From Fidelibacterota bacterium MT.SAG.2 (lineage in GTDB: Bacteria > Fidelibacterota > SORT01): a stretch of 44,967 nt of DNA. Below, piece by piece: positions 17,411-26,931 of the stretch; position 1 is the stretch's first letter; the number at the start of each line of letters is the position of its first letter. The stretch spans positions 1-44,967 of the forward strand of contig SORU01000012.1 in NCBI GenBank assembly GCA_004402915.1, in the 5' to 3' direction. The position numbers were made by a program, and so were the translations under genes. Below the pieces are notes generated by a model. The model was not told the DNA's origin. It did no database searches and saw nothing but the letters and a program-made list of their open reading frames with translations.

Positions 17411-18865
17411 ATGCTGAACATGGATAGAGTAAGAATTCGAGGCGGTACAAATTATTTAGTTATAGGATTGATGATGCTGTTTTTGTCCGCAGCTGAACCC
17501 CTTCGGGCACAAATGTCTAAAGAATTTTCATTTTCTACTACAGTAGAAAAAACGATGGCATCAGTTGTGAGCATTGAAGCAATAAAGATAATAAAAGCGA
17601 GGGATATGCGTCAATTCCACTTGTTCAGAGATTTCGATGATAGCGAGATAGACGAAGATATTCCCAGTATCGGCGGCGGTTCAGGTTTTGTAGTGACTAA
17701 GGACGGTTACATTCTCACTAATTTCCACGTTGTAGCGGGAGCTCATCAACTGAAGGTAACGTTTTCCAATCATAAAGCATACGATGCAAAAATAATGGGT
17801 CTTGATTCATTAACAGATATAGCTTTGATAAAGATCGATGCTAAAGGATTGAAGCCGGTAAAATTTGCAGATTCGGAAAAAGCCAAGATTGGAGATTGGG
17901 TCATAGCTTTAGGAAACCCGCTTGGATTGGAAGCCACTGTTACGGCAGGAATCATCAGTGCAAAGGGAAGGGACATAAATATAGTAGGCAGAGATCTCAG
18001 CGCATCGACCCGCGGATATGCCGTGGAAAATTTCATCCAAACGGATGCGGTCATCAATCCGGGAAATAGCGGCGGACCATTGATAAATACAAGCGGAGAA
18101 GTTGTAGGAATCAATACAGCGATTGCGAGTCGAACGGGAGTATATGCCGGCTATGGCTTTGCAATACCTTCAAACCTTGCTCATCATGTCATGGAAGATC
18201 TTATGACTTATGGAGAGGTAAAGCGTGGATATATCGGTATCAATATTGGAAACGTTGACGAGGATCTTGCCGAATATTTAAGATTAGACGGCGTAAAAGG
18301 AGTAATAGTTAATAATTTTGTACCGGGCGGAGCGGCTGAAAGTTCCGATCTCGAGATCGGGGATGTGATAACTCATGTAGATAAAAAAAGAGTTGACAGA
18401 GCCAATGAACTGCAAGCGATCATAGCGGGTTTCGGTCCCGATGAAAAAATTATTCTTACGGTCGTTCGAAGAGGAAATACACGGAAAATACCGGTTACTT
18501 TAAAGGAAAGGGAAGTGCAGCGTAAGCCAATTATGCGCAGCACGGAAAGGAGCGTTAATAAACCTCGTTTAGGGCTTTTACTTGAGGACAGGATAAAAGA
18601 ACAGGAAAGCTGGAACCCGTTCGGTGCGAGTCGAAATAACGCCGCATTGGGCGTGGAAGTGGTTGGTGTGAAAAGGCGGAGCGCCGCCGCAGAAAAATTT
18701 ATCCAAAAAGGAAGTATTATAGAGTCTCTAAATAATAAACCTATTCACAGCGTCCGCGATTTTCGAAATGAATTGGATAAAATCAATGAGGGTGATATTC
18801 TCCTTTTAAGAGTAACATCAAGGGGAAACAGCAGATTTGTAGCGCTTCGCTATTGGGGTGAATAA
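17411..18865 (+). CDS. Periplasmic serine protease HtrA/DegP family
   Basis: Envelope quality-control protease/chaperone. It has a signal peptide (hydrophobic core about 15-30, likely cleaved after LRA before Gln), a trypsin-like domain with the triad His106 (NFHVV), Asp136 (LTDIALIKID) and Ser220 (NPGNSGGPL), then two PDZ domains (about 270-370 and 400-480). The 484 residues match DegP/DegQ length. The short activation loop region (FRDFDDSEIDED) is acidic. ATG 17411 has AGGAG only 2 bases upstream and ATG 17420 has it at 11, so the true start is either. The gene follows the YugP-type peptidase by 35 bases and may be cotranscribed. Confidence 0.94.
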   Translation: MLNMDRVRIRGGTNYLVIGLMMLFLSAAEPLRAQMSKEFSFSTTVEKTMASVVSIEAIKIIKARDMRQFHLFRDFDDSEIDEDIPSIGGGSGFVVTKDGYILTNFHVVAGAHQLKVTFSNHKAYDAKIMGLDSLTDIALIKIDAKGLKPVKFADSEKAKIGDWVIALGNPLGLEATVTAGIISAKGRDINIVGRDLSASTRGYAVENFIQTDAVINPGNSGGPLINTSGEVVGINTAIASRTGVYAGYGFAIPSNLAHHVMEDLMTYGEVKRGYIGINIGNVDEDLAEYLRLDGVKGVIVNNFVPGGAAESSDLEIGDVITHVDKKRVDRANELQAIIAGFGPDEKIILTVVRRGNTRKIPVTLKEREVQRKPIMRSTERSVNKPRLGLLLEDRIKEQESWNPFGASRNNAALGVEVVGVKRRSAAAEKFIQKGSIIESLNNKPIHSVRDFRNELDKINEGDILLLRVTSRGNSRFVALRYWGE

Positions 18866-18972
18866 TAGGCAGATATTACAGACATAATGTCAGGTATCGT
18901 TGTCCCCGCTAAATCGTTTTAACAACTCCTAACTCGATAAATATCAAATAGATAAAGCATATTAGTTCAATG

Positions 18973-18990
18973 CTGGTATGCTTCTTGCAT
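18973..18990 (+). promoter_or_regulatory. Sigma-54-like -24/-12 element ahead of dnaK
   Basis: CTGGTATG-CTTC-TTGCAT matches the sigma-54 consensus YTGGCACG-N4-TTGCW at nearly all key positions. The invariant GG (18975-18976) and GC (18987-18988) are exactly 10 bases apart. Transcription would begin near 19000, about 48 bases before the dnaK ATG. A TATAAT follows at once (18991-18996) and could instead be a -10 box, but no good -35 is seen at 17 bases. The rest of the 182-base gap (18866-19047) has no CIRCE repeat. Confidence 0.4.
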
Positions 18991-19047
18991 TATAATAAGA
19001 AAATAGACTAAAACACTGACTTTTGAATTAAGAAGAAGGAGATATAA

Positions 19048-20982
19048 ATGGGTAAAATTATTGGAATCGATCTTGGAACTACAAATTCATGTGTAGCCGT
19101 AATGGAGGGGAGCGAAGCTACCGTCATAACAAATTCTGAGGGAGGTCGAACTACTCCATCCGTAGTTGGATTTACTAAAGACGGCGAACGCTTGGTCGGA
19201 CAAGCTGCGAAGCGGCAGGCTATCACAAATCCCGAGCACACTCTCTTTTCAATTAAGCGGTTTATGGGTAGAGACCATAAAGAGGTTACAGATGAAATGA
19301 AGCAGGTGCCTTATAAAGTTATTAAGGGTAAAGGCGGAATCGCGCGAATAAAAATTGATGAGAAACAATACTCGCCGCCGGAAATTAGCGCGATGGTTTT
19401 GCAGAAAATGAAACAAACTGCTGAAGATTATCTCGGCGAAAAGGTTACTGAAGCTGTTATAACAGTACCCGCTTATTTTAACGATTCGCAGCGTCAGGCA
19501 ACAAAGGACGCCGGCAAAATAGCCGGACTTAAAGTAAAACGAATCATAAATGAACCGACAGCAGCAGCTTTAGCATACGGTCTCGATAAAGGGAAGGAAA
19601 ACAGAAAAGACGAAAAGATCGCGGTATTCGACCTTGGCGGTGGAACATTCGATGTATCAATCCTTCAATTAGATCCCGAAATAGGAACGTTTGAAGTTCT
19701 CGCCACTAATGGCGATACGCATCTCGGTGGAGACGATTTTGACCAAAAGATAATTCTTTGGTTAGTTGCCGAGTTTAAAAAACAGGAAGGGATCGACCTT
19801 TCTGCAGATCCGATGGCTTTGCAGCGCTTAAAAGAAGCTGCCGAAAAAGCTAAGGTTGAGTTGTCGAATACTCCGAAGACGACTTTGAACCTGCCTTTCA
19901 TTACCGCAGACGCCGCCGGACCGAAACACCTTAATCTTGATTTAACAAGAGCTAAGTTTGAGGAGTTGGTTGATGAAGATATTGAAAGGCTAAAAGCTCC
20001 TTCTCTCAATGCTTTAAAAGACGCTAAACTGAAAGCTTCTGATATCGATCAGGTAGTGCTTGTGGGAGGTTCTTCACGTATTCCGAAGGTTCAGGAGGTT
20101 GTGAAGGAGTTGTTCGGGAAGGAGCCGAGCAAAGGGGTTAATGCCGATGAAGTAGTGGCGATCGGTGCAGCCATTCAAGGAGGCATTCTTGCAGGAGATG
20201 TAACAGATGTGCTGCTGATGGACGTAACACCTCTGTCATTAGGCATAGAGACTCTTGGCGGGGTTTTTACAAAATTAATAGAGAAGAACACAACTATTCC
20301 CACGCAGAAATCGGAAATATTCTCTACGGCGACAGATAATCAATCCAGCGTTGAGATCCATGTTCTTCAGGGCGAAAGGGATATGGCTGTTCATAACCGG
20401 ACGATAGGGAGATTTCATTTGGAGGGGATGCCGCCTGCTCCGAGAGGCATACCTCAAATAGACGTAGCGTTTGATATTGACGCTAACGGTATTTTGCATG
20501 TCTCGGCGGCAGATAAAGCAACCGGAAAAGAACAAAGTATCAAGATCGAGGCATCCAGCGGATTATCTGATGAAGAGATCGCTAAAATGGTTGATGACGC
20601 CAAGGTTCATGAATCGGAAGATAAGAAAACTCGCGAGGAAATTAATATCAGGAACAATGCTGATCAACTTATCTATCAAACAGAAAAAAATATAAAAGAG
20701 ATGGAATCAAAATTAGACGAAGATTCCAAAGCGAAATTGGAGGCGGGACGCGATCGTCTGAAGAAAGCGCTCGAAGGCAGCGAGATAGACGAATTGAAAT
20801 CTGCTTCAGATGATCTGAACACGATTTGGAACGAAGTATCGGCTGCTATGTATGACAAGTATAAAGATGAAGAAGCTTCGGCTGAGCAGGATACGGGTCC
20901 GGACAGCGCTGATAAAGGTGCTGAAAAGGGCGAAGAAGAAGTAGAAGAAGCGGATTTTGAGGAGGTTGATCCTAAAAAGTAA
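19048..20982 (+). CDS. dnaK: Chaperone protein DnaK (Hsp70)
   Basis: ATP-driven folding chaperone. The nucleotide-binding domain (1 to about 385) shows [14 protein letters not shown] at the N terminus, [13 protein letters not shown] near 195 and the adenosine-site [13 protein letters not shown] near 338. The linker [15 protein letters not shown] is followed by the substrate-binding domain and a helical lid. The acidic C-terminal tail ends EEVDPKK, close to the bacterial DnaK tail. It has 644 residues, complete. AAGGAG precedes the ATG. It stands alone: no grpE, dnaJ or hrcA adjoins it, unlike in many genomes, and a strong hairpin follows the stop. Confidence 0.98.
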   Translation: MGKIIGIDLGTTNSCVAVMEGSEATVITNSEGGRTTPSVVGFTKDGERLVGQAAKRQAITNPEHTLFSIKRFMGRDHKEVTDEMKQVPYKVIKGKGGIARIKIDEKQYSPPEISAMVLQKMKQTAEDYLGEKVTEAVITVPAYFNDSQRQATKDAGKIAGLKVKRIINEPTAAALAYGLDKGKENRKDEKIAVFDLGGGTFDVSILQLDPEIGTFEVLATNGDTHLGGDDFDQKIILWLVAEFKKQEGIDLSADPMALQRLKEAAEKAKVELSNTPKTTLNLPFITADAAGPKHLNLDLTRAKFEELVDEDIERLKAPSLNALKDAKLKASDIDQVVLVGGSSRIPKVQEVVKELFGKEPSKGVNADEVVAIGAAIQGGILAGDVTDVLLMDVTPLSLGIETLGGVFTKLIEKNTTIPTQKSEIFSTATDNQSSVEIHVLQGERDMAVHNRTIGRFHLEGMPPAPRGIPQIDVAFDIDANGILHVSAADKATGKEQSIKIEASSGLSDEEIAKMVDDAKVHESEDKKTREEINIRNNADQLIYQTEKNIKEMESKLDEDSKAKLEAGRDRLKKALEGSEIDELKSASDDLNTIWNEVSAAMYDKYKDEEASAEQDTGPDSADKGAEKGEEEVEEADFEEVDPKK

Positions 20983-21016
20983 TTTTTTTCGCAACTTTTT
21001 GTGTTTAAAGTAGTTA

Positions 21017-21045
21017 AAAGGCGAGAGGTATGACCTCTCGCCTTT
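21017..21045 (+). terminator. Strong hairpin after dnaK, probable terminator
   Basis: A perfect 13-base-pair stem (AAAGGCGAGAGGT at 21017-21029 with its complement at 21033-21045) closes a three-base loop. The stem ends in TTT but is not followed by a long T tract, so it is less typical than the clpC terminator. A second smaller inverted repeat (CTCGA 21058-21062, TCGAG 21068-21072) follows. Confidence 0.6.
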
Positions 21046-21089
21046 CGCAATTAATGCCTCGACGAGATCGAGTGAAGGGCGTTATACAC

Positions 21090-21118
21090 TTGCGACAAAA
21101 GGAAAAATATGATAATAT
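21090..21118 (+). promoter_or_regulatory. Candidate promoter for tamB
   Basis: TTGCGA (21090-21095) and TAATAT (21113-21118) are separated by 17 bases and each match four of six consensus positions. The start of transcription would fall about 25 bases ahead of the tamB ATG. The position downstream of the dnaK hairpin is what a new transcription unit would need. Confidence 0.35.
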
Positions 21119-21149
21119 GTATAAAATGGGAGTATGCGCCAAATAAAAG

Positions 21150-24100
21150 ATGAAAAAGCATCTTAAACTGTTTTTTACTTCATTAAGTTTGGTTCTATTA
21201 GTAGGACTCATAGGATCGCTGTTTTTTATATTTCAACCGAATTTATATAAGAGTCAGATCTTAACAACATTGAACCAAGAATTCGCTCTTGAAAGAGGTT
21301 CACAAATCTTTATTGAAAGCATTTCAGGAAATCTATTAAAGGGTTTTTCATTAAATGGATTGAGCTTTTCAGACTCGGCAAAATCATATGAAATCTATTC
21401 TGAAAATCTGAGATTGAGCTATAGTATAAAAAATCTTTTGATGGGAGATTTTGAGCTGCACGAACTGAATTTGAACAAGCCGTACATATATTTGAATCTT
21501 AATAAGAAAATAATTTCTGAAACCAAGCCGGACAGTTCCGGGAAGAGAGATAGAGTATTCGAATTATCATCTATGAACATCGTAGACGGTACAATAGAGA
21601 TTGTTGAGGGTAAATTCAAATATCTCATAAATAATTTGAATATCAGCGGTTCATTTCTCTTGGAAGGAAAGGATATGACGATCGGAGTGAGAAAGGGCGA
21701 ATTTTATTATCCTTCAAGAGATCTGTACCTGGAAGCTCTCTCCGGTAAGATAAGTCATACAGAAAACGGCTGGAGTTTTGAATCACTTCAATTTACGGCG
21801 CTTGATTGTGATGTCTTTGCCACCGGTTGGATGGAGACGACAGATAATTTTCAAATGGGTTTTGATATGGCGGCGGATATCAATTCGTTTGGTAAAATAT
21901 TCAAATTTTTGGGTCAGAATGCCCGTCTTGAAGGGAAGGTTTCTATCGTGGGAAACGTCGGTGGCTCATTATCGGATCTTGGTTTCAACTTCTCCGCATA
22001 TGGAGAGGCAGGCGGAAGAAAATTCAATGAATTGAATCTATCCGGAGGATATACAGGCGACCTCCTTGAATTGGTCAATATTGATGGAAATATAGCGGGT
22101 ACATCACTTGAAGGAAGAGCCAGTGTTACAAGAGAAGGTAATTTCGATGTCTCAATAAAGGTGAGAGATCTTGACTTACATGAATTATCTTTAAGCGATT
22201 TTCCAACCGATATCAACGGAGCTATTCGATTTAGAGGTAAAGGCTACACGAAAGAGAAATTGGTCATGGAGGGAGAAATCGAAGTGACATCCTCCGAGAT
22301 AAACAATTTGCAGATAGAAAGCGCTTTAGGCGTTTTTAACATTAAAAACGAAAAATTGGTGGTTGATTCCGTCACGGTGAAAATGAAGGAATCGAGCTTA
22401 GTCGCGACAGGAACATTTGGTTTTGACGGATCAGTAAATTCAGCTGTTAAAGCTGAATCAAATAATTTGAATGAAATTACCTCTTTGTTCAACGTGAGAG
22501 AGATCAACGGAAATATATCTGCTAATCTAACTCTGAGCGGAAATTTAAGAGATCTCAACGTGGCAGGAAATTTCGAGATCAATGATCTCGTCGGGAGAAG
22601 AGGCAATTTTGAAAGCGCAAAAGGAATATTTGTATTGAATAATATCAGTTCCCGTCAGCAAGGCAACGGATACTTCCACCTTGTAAATGGAACGGTAGGT
22701 AAGTTGAAAATCGAATCCGTAGATCTTTCTACAATCTTAGAAGACGGAAAGCTGACGATTCAAAATTTCAGCGCGGAAAATGGCAAAGATTACGTGAAAT
22801 TTATCGGTTGGATCAATGAAGACGGTCAATTTGAGATTGATTCATTAACGGGTGAATTTAGGAATTACAAGATAAGCAGCAATGACGTTCTGAGAGGTTC
22901 AAGAGAGGGCAACGTTTTCTCCATAAGACCTGTTTCGTTAAATTTAATCGGTGGAAGTATAGATATTTCAGCTGAATGGAATAAACAAACGGATAGCTTA
23001 ACGAGTACATTCCTCTTAAAGTCCGTAGATCTTGCGCCAATTTCCGATCTTATCGACTATAATACATCATTCGGAGGAAAAGTGAGTGGAGCGCTTATAC
23101 TTTCGAATACTTTATCCAAGCCGAATTTAAAAGCAGTTATCAACATCAATGAAGCTTCACACGGAAATTACGCATTAAAAGAAATATCTACTAACCTGTT
23201 CTATGAAAACGGTCTTTTGATCATTGACAAATTACACATACTTGAAAAAGAGAATTCCTGGGTAAACCTACATGGCTCAGTGGAGTTGACGCTGAGTAAT
23301 CTCAATAAGAGAGAAAGTGTTTTAACACCGGATAATGAAATTGAGCTGTTTATCGGACTCAATAATGTAAATTTATTCACATATAAAAAATTCAATCCGT
23401 TTAAACAGGAAATAGGTGGGATCGCTTCGGGCAGTATAAATATTTCTAAAACTTTTTCCGACCCTGAAATGAGTTTCGATTTGGATATTACTGACGGATG
23501 GTTTGACAAGATCTTATTCGATAGAATTCAAACAATTGCCAGTTATGCCGATACTCTGCTTCAATTTGAAAGTATCGCCGCAACCGTAGAAAAGGGTGAA
23601 TATACGGGTTCGGGATATTTGCCGTTTAATATGGCTCTTTGGAAGGTTGAAGGGAGAAAGCTTGACCGGGAGATGTTATTGAATGTGAAGGGCGAGAGTC
23701 GGGATATTCAATTTTTCACGGTATATTTTGCGGATATTGATGATATACAAGGTGATTTTAATATAGAATTAAATCTCTCCGGCAAATTTCATAATCCGAT
23801 CCGAGATGGTTATATAAGGGTGAAAAACGGTCGGATTGACAGCAATTTACTGCAAAACTCTGCCACTGAGATTGAAGGCGAATTGGTAGTTGTAGAGAAC
23901 ATGGGAAGAATCGAATTATTGACCGGTATGATGAAAGGGGGAAAGAAAAAGGGACTGCTTGATAAGGTTTTAGACAAATTTTCCGGTTTCAGCGATATTT
24001 TTGCAAAAGATGATAATGCAAATCCACGGCATTTCACAATGTCAGGGGAGGTAGATATAACTTCCTTCTTCAGACCTATATTCAATATGACGTTCAAAGG

Positions 24101-25016
24101 AGAGCAGTTGTACGTACTGAGTATTTTAGGAGAATTGGAATCTGTGACTGATGTAGACCTCAAGATTACAGGACAGGATACTATTGTTATCACGGGAGAG
24201 CTTTTGCCCGATTTCGTTACGATAAGATCGGAGTTTGTCGAGGAGCTCGAAGAGGAAATTATCGTAGAGACTGTTCCATACTTTGACTATAATATTCACG
24301 CGGTGATGACGGATAAGTTTTATCTGAAAAACAGTCAAGCGGACATAGAATTTAGCGCGGACATATGGATCATAAAAATTCCTCAGGAAGAATATAATTT
24401 TTCCGGCAATATTTCATCTATCAAAGGTAAATTCTTTTATATCAACGATACATTCGTCATAGAAAGAGCGGATATTGAATTCGATCCGTATGAATTCAAT
24501 CCCAGATTTGACATATTGGCGACCACCTCGATAGGAATTGGAGATGATCCAATTGAGATCATAGTCGAAATGGGTGGAACTTTGGAAAAACCTACTTTCA
24601 TTTTTTCGGATGCTAATGGTGACTTCAGCGAAAGCGATATACTTGCTTTAATTAACTTTAAGCAAACTGGCAGCAATTTAACAGCCACCGGGATCACTAA
24701 GGGAGTGCAGTATATGGCTGAAAGCTATCTCGAAAAAAGTTTTGAAGATATAGGCAGCGAATTGGCGGGTTTAGACATTTTCGATCTTCAAACAGAATCG
24801 GGGACCTTCCAGGATATTAAAAATGTAGAATTGCTGGTAGGCAGACAGATCTCAAGAAGCTTCTATGTTACCTATCAGAGAGGATTACAGCGGCTTGCCG
24901 CATCCCAGAAAGTGGGAGTGGAATATAAAATAAATCAAAATAGCTCACTTACAGGTAACGTGGATACAGCAGAGGGATTGTTAAACGTTAGCTATAAATT
25001 GCGGCTGCAATACTGA
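21150..25016 (+). CDS. tamB: Translocation and assembly module protein TamB (AsmA-like, DUF490)
   Basis: Very long envelope protein, 1288 residues, anchored by one N-terminal membrane helix (about 8-28). The long body, made of repeated beta-rich segments, would span the periplasm as a hydrophobic groove; the family is linked to outer-membrane protein assembly and phospholipid transport. The C-terminal TamB domain (about 950-1288) is recognisable by the GTLEKPTFIFSD motif and DILALINF. The next gene encodes a BamA/TamA barrel 22 bases downstream, the expected partner. The ribosome site is weak. Lys/Asn/Ser richness is as in neighbouring genes, with no sign of transfer. Confidence 0.9.
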   Translation: MKKHLKLFFTSLSLVLLVGLIGSLFFIFQPNLYKSQILTTLNQEFALERGSQIFIESISGNLLKGFSLNGLSFSDSAKSYEIYSENLRLSYSIKNLLMGDFELHELNLNKPYIYLNLNKKIISETKPDSSGKRDRVFELSSMNIVDGTIEIVEGKFKYLINNLNISGSFLLEGKDMTIGVRKGEFYYPSRDLYLEALSGKISHTENGWSFESLQFTALDCDVFATGWMETTDNFQMGFDMAADINSFGKIFKFLGQNARLEGKVSIVGNVGGSLSDLGFNFSAYGEAGGRKFNELNLSGGYTGDLLELVNIDGNIAGTSLEGRASVTREGNFDVSIKVRDLDLHELSLSDFPTDINGAIRFRGKGYTKEKLVMEGEIEVTSSEINNLQIESALGVFNIKNEKLVVDSVTVKMKESSLVATGTFGFDGSVNSAVKAESNNLNEITSLFNVREINGNISANLTLSGNLRDLNVAGNFEINDLVGRRGNFESAKGIFVLNNISSRQQGNGYFHLVNGTVGKLKIESVDLSTILEDGKLTIQNFSAENGKDYVKFIGWINEDGQFEIDSLTGEFRNYKISSNDVLRGSREGNVFSIRPVSLNLIGGSIDISAEWNKQTDSLTSTFLLKSVDLAPISDLIDYNTSFGGKVSGALILSNTLSKPNLKAVININEASHGNYALKEISTNLFYENGLLIIDKLHILEKENSWVNLHGSVELTLSNLNKRESVLTPDNEIELFIGLNNVNLFTYKKFNPFKQEIGGIASGSINISKTFSDPEMSFDLDITDGWFDKILFDRIQTIASYADTLLQFESIAATVEKGEYTGSGYLPFNMALWKVEGRKLDREMLLNVKGESRDIQFFTVYFADIDDIQGDFNIELNLSGKFHNPIRDGYIRVKNGRIDSNLLQNSATEIEGELVVVENMGRIELLTGMMKGGKKKGLLDKVLDKFSGFSDIFAKDDNANPRHFTMSGEVDITSFFRPIFNMTFKGEQLYVLSILGELESVTDVDLKITGQDTIVITGELLPDFVTIRSEFVEELEEEIIVETVPYFDYNIHAVMTDKFYLKNSQADIEFSADIWIIKIPQEEYNFSGNISSIKGKFFYINDTFVIERADIEFDPYEFNPRFDILATTSIGIGDDPIEIIVEMGGTLEKPTFIFSDANGDFSESDILALINFKQTGSNLTATGITKGVQYMAESYLEKSFEDIGSELAGLDIFDLQTESGTFQDIKNVELLVGRQISRSFYVTYQRGLQRLAASQKVGVEYKINQNSSLTGNVDTAEGLLNVSYKLRLQY

Positions 25017-25037
25017 TAGGAGCTGTTCATATTTAAT

Positions 25038-26912
25038 TTGAATAATTATCATCCTTTTAATTTCAGTCATACTTTGAAATGTCTTGCAGTTCTTCTGATT
25101 TTTTTCGGTATTCTCGGAAATGGAAATGCCCAAACTCTTTTGAAGGTCAAGGAGATCAAGATACAGGGTAATGAAAATATTTCTGACGGAAAGCTCAAAT
25201 CTCAAATGAATCTGAGGGAACCGGGTTTTCTCTCTTTTTTCAAAAGCGGTTCCGAGTTCAATGCGAGAATCCTGAAACTTGACCGCACAGCTGTTCGCAA
25301 ATACTATGAGAGTAAAGGATACGTTTATGCGGTTGTAAAGGATTCCTTTGAGATAGTTAATAAGAAGGAAATTATTATTCATTTGACCGTTTCGGAAGGC
25401 AAGCGGGTAACGATCAAAGAGATAAATATAAGGGGAAACGATCTTATAGCGGATACGGAAATCCTTAGAATGTTTGAATCAAAATTAGGCGAACCTCTAA
25501 ATCCCTACCTGTTAAGAAAAGATTTGGCGGCAGTGAGAACGGCTTACCAAAACAGAGGAAAACCTTTTGCCCAAATACAAAATAATCTGATCGGCGACGA
25601 GGATGTCATAGTATTAATAGATGTGAAAGAAAATGATACGGTCTTTATAGACAGTATCATTGTACAGGGGGCGAGTAAAGTAATTCCGAATCTTGTAAGG
25701 CGTGAATTATCATTCAAGCCAAGCGAAAAATATAGTATCAGCAAGATCGAAGAGAGTCAGAAACGGTTATTTGAAACGGGATTGTTCTCTAACGTGCTGA
25801 TCACCGCCGTACGAACAGACACAGTCAACAGAAGACTGAATCTCATCGTCAGTGTGCGGGAACGCCGTATGAAACAGATCGGCGGTGAGCTCGGGTTCAA
25901 ACAAAGAAAAATTGCCAACTCAACTGCAACAACAACCGATTTTAACATAGTTGCCGAATGGTACAACAGGAATCTGTTTTCTACCGGACGTCTTATTAGG
26001 TTTAAGGGGAATATATCCGCCGGTATCAGCGATATTTCGAGTGGGGAAACGGGTTTCGAGATAAGCTATACGGAACCATGGATATTCGGTCAAAGAGCTC
26101 CGACAACATTCAGAACATTTATTGAACGGGAGCAGCTGAAAGAACCTGATATTCCTTTGACACGGTTTGGAGCTGATATCGCCGTATATAAAAAATATAG
26201 TGAACAGTTCTCCACCCGATTGTCTCAAGGAATAACTATAACACAAGTAGATGTGTCCAAAATCCCCGCTACCGTGATCGAATCTCTTAAATTATTCGAG
26301 AGCAGGCAACGTTCAATTAATCTGCTCATCATCAATGACAAGCGTAAAAATATCTTCTTCCCGACAAATGGTTCGCTACTCTCTCTTGATTTTAAGTATG
26401 CGGGAGGAATTTTAGGAGGAAACAGTGATCTATACAGAGCTGAATTATCGTGGAGCAGGTATCAGCCGTTTCTGTTTAATAAATCATGGACACTCTCAAC
26501 GCGGATAAAAAGCGGATTTATCAAATCATTCGGAGATACGGAAGAAATTCCGTTTTTTGATTGGTTCTTCCTCGGGGGAGGTACATCTGTAAGGGGATAT
26601 AAAGACCAGGAATTAAGAGATTTCAATATTAGTCAAACAGTTACAGAAATATATGAATTAACGACAAATATGGAGCTGAGAATTCCAATGTTCTGGCGGT
26701 TCGGCGCTGAACTGTTTTTGGATGGCGGTAATCTATGGCAGGAGCTCGGGCAGCTGTCGCCGGCAAAGATGCTATATGCCGGAGGAGCCGGATTATACTT
26801 CATGACTCCGATGGGACCCGCAAGGTTAGATTACGGTTATAAATTAAATCCTTCGGAGAGTGATATTACCTCTCGCGGGAGGCTGCATTTCGGATTCCTT
26901 TTCGCATTTTAA
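25038..26912 (+). CDS. BamA/TamA-family outer membrane assembly protein
   Basis: Outer-membrane insertase-type barrel of 624 residues. It has a signal peptide (hydrophobic stretch about 16-29, likely cleaved after GNA), three POTRA domains (about 35-275) and a 16-strand type barrel. The lid-loop motif (V/I)RG(Y/F) is seen in GGGTSVRGYKDQ, and the chain ends in Phe (FGFLFAF), the usual recognition signal for Bam-dependent insertion. Three POTRAs and adjacency to tamB favour a TamA role over BamA, which normally has five. The start must be TTG 25038: a stop at 25017 blocks extension and no in-frame ATG precedes the signal peptide. The AGGAG is 16 bases away, which is long. It is not a TamL lipoprotein, as no lipobox is visible. 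Confidence 0.88.
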   Translation: MNNYHPFNFSHTLKCLAVLLIFFGILGNGNAQTLLKVKEIKIQGNENISDGKLKSQMNLREPGFLSFFKSGSEFNARILKLDRTAVRKYYESKGYVYAVVKDSFEIVNKKEIIIHLTVSEGKRVTIKEINIRGNDLIADTEILRMFESKLGEPLNPYLLRKDLAAVRTAYQNRGKPFAQIQNNLIGDEDVIVLIDVKENDTVFIDSIIVQGASKVIPNLVRRELSFKPSEKYSISKIEESQKRLFETGLFSNVLITAVRTDTVNRRLNLIVSVRERRMKQIGGELGFKQRKIANSTATTTDFNIVAEWYNRNLFSTGRLIRFKGNISAGISDISSGETGFEISYTEPWIFGQRAPTTFRTFIEREQLKEPDIPLTRFGADIAVYKKYSEQFSTRLSQGITITQVDVSKIPATVIESLKLFESRQRSINLLIINDKRKNIFFPTNGSLLSLDFKYAGGILGGNSDLYRAELSWSRYQPFLFNKSWTLSTRIKSGFIKSFGDTEEIPFFDWFFLGGGTSVRGYKDQELRDFNISQTVTEIYELTTNMELRIPMFWRFGAELFLDGGNLWQELGQLSPAKMLYAGGAGLYFMTPMGPARLDYGYKLNPSESDITSRGRLHFGFLFAF

Positions 26913-26931
26913 TTACGATGAGTGAATTTAA

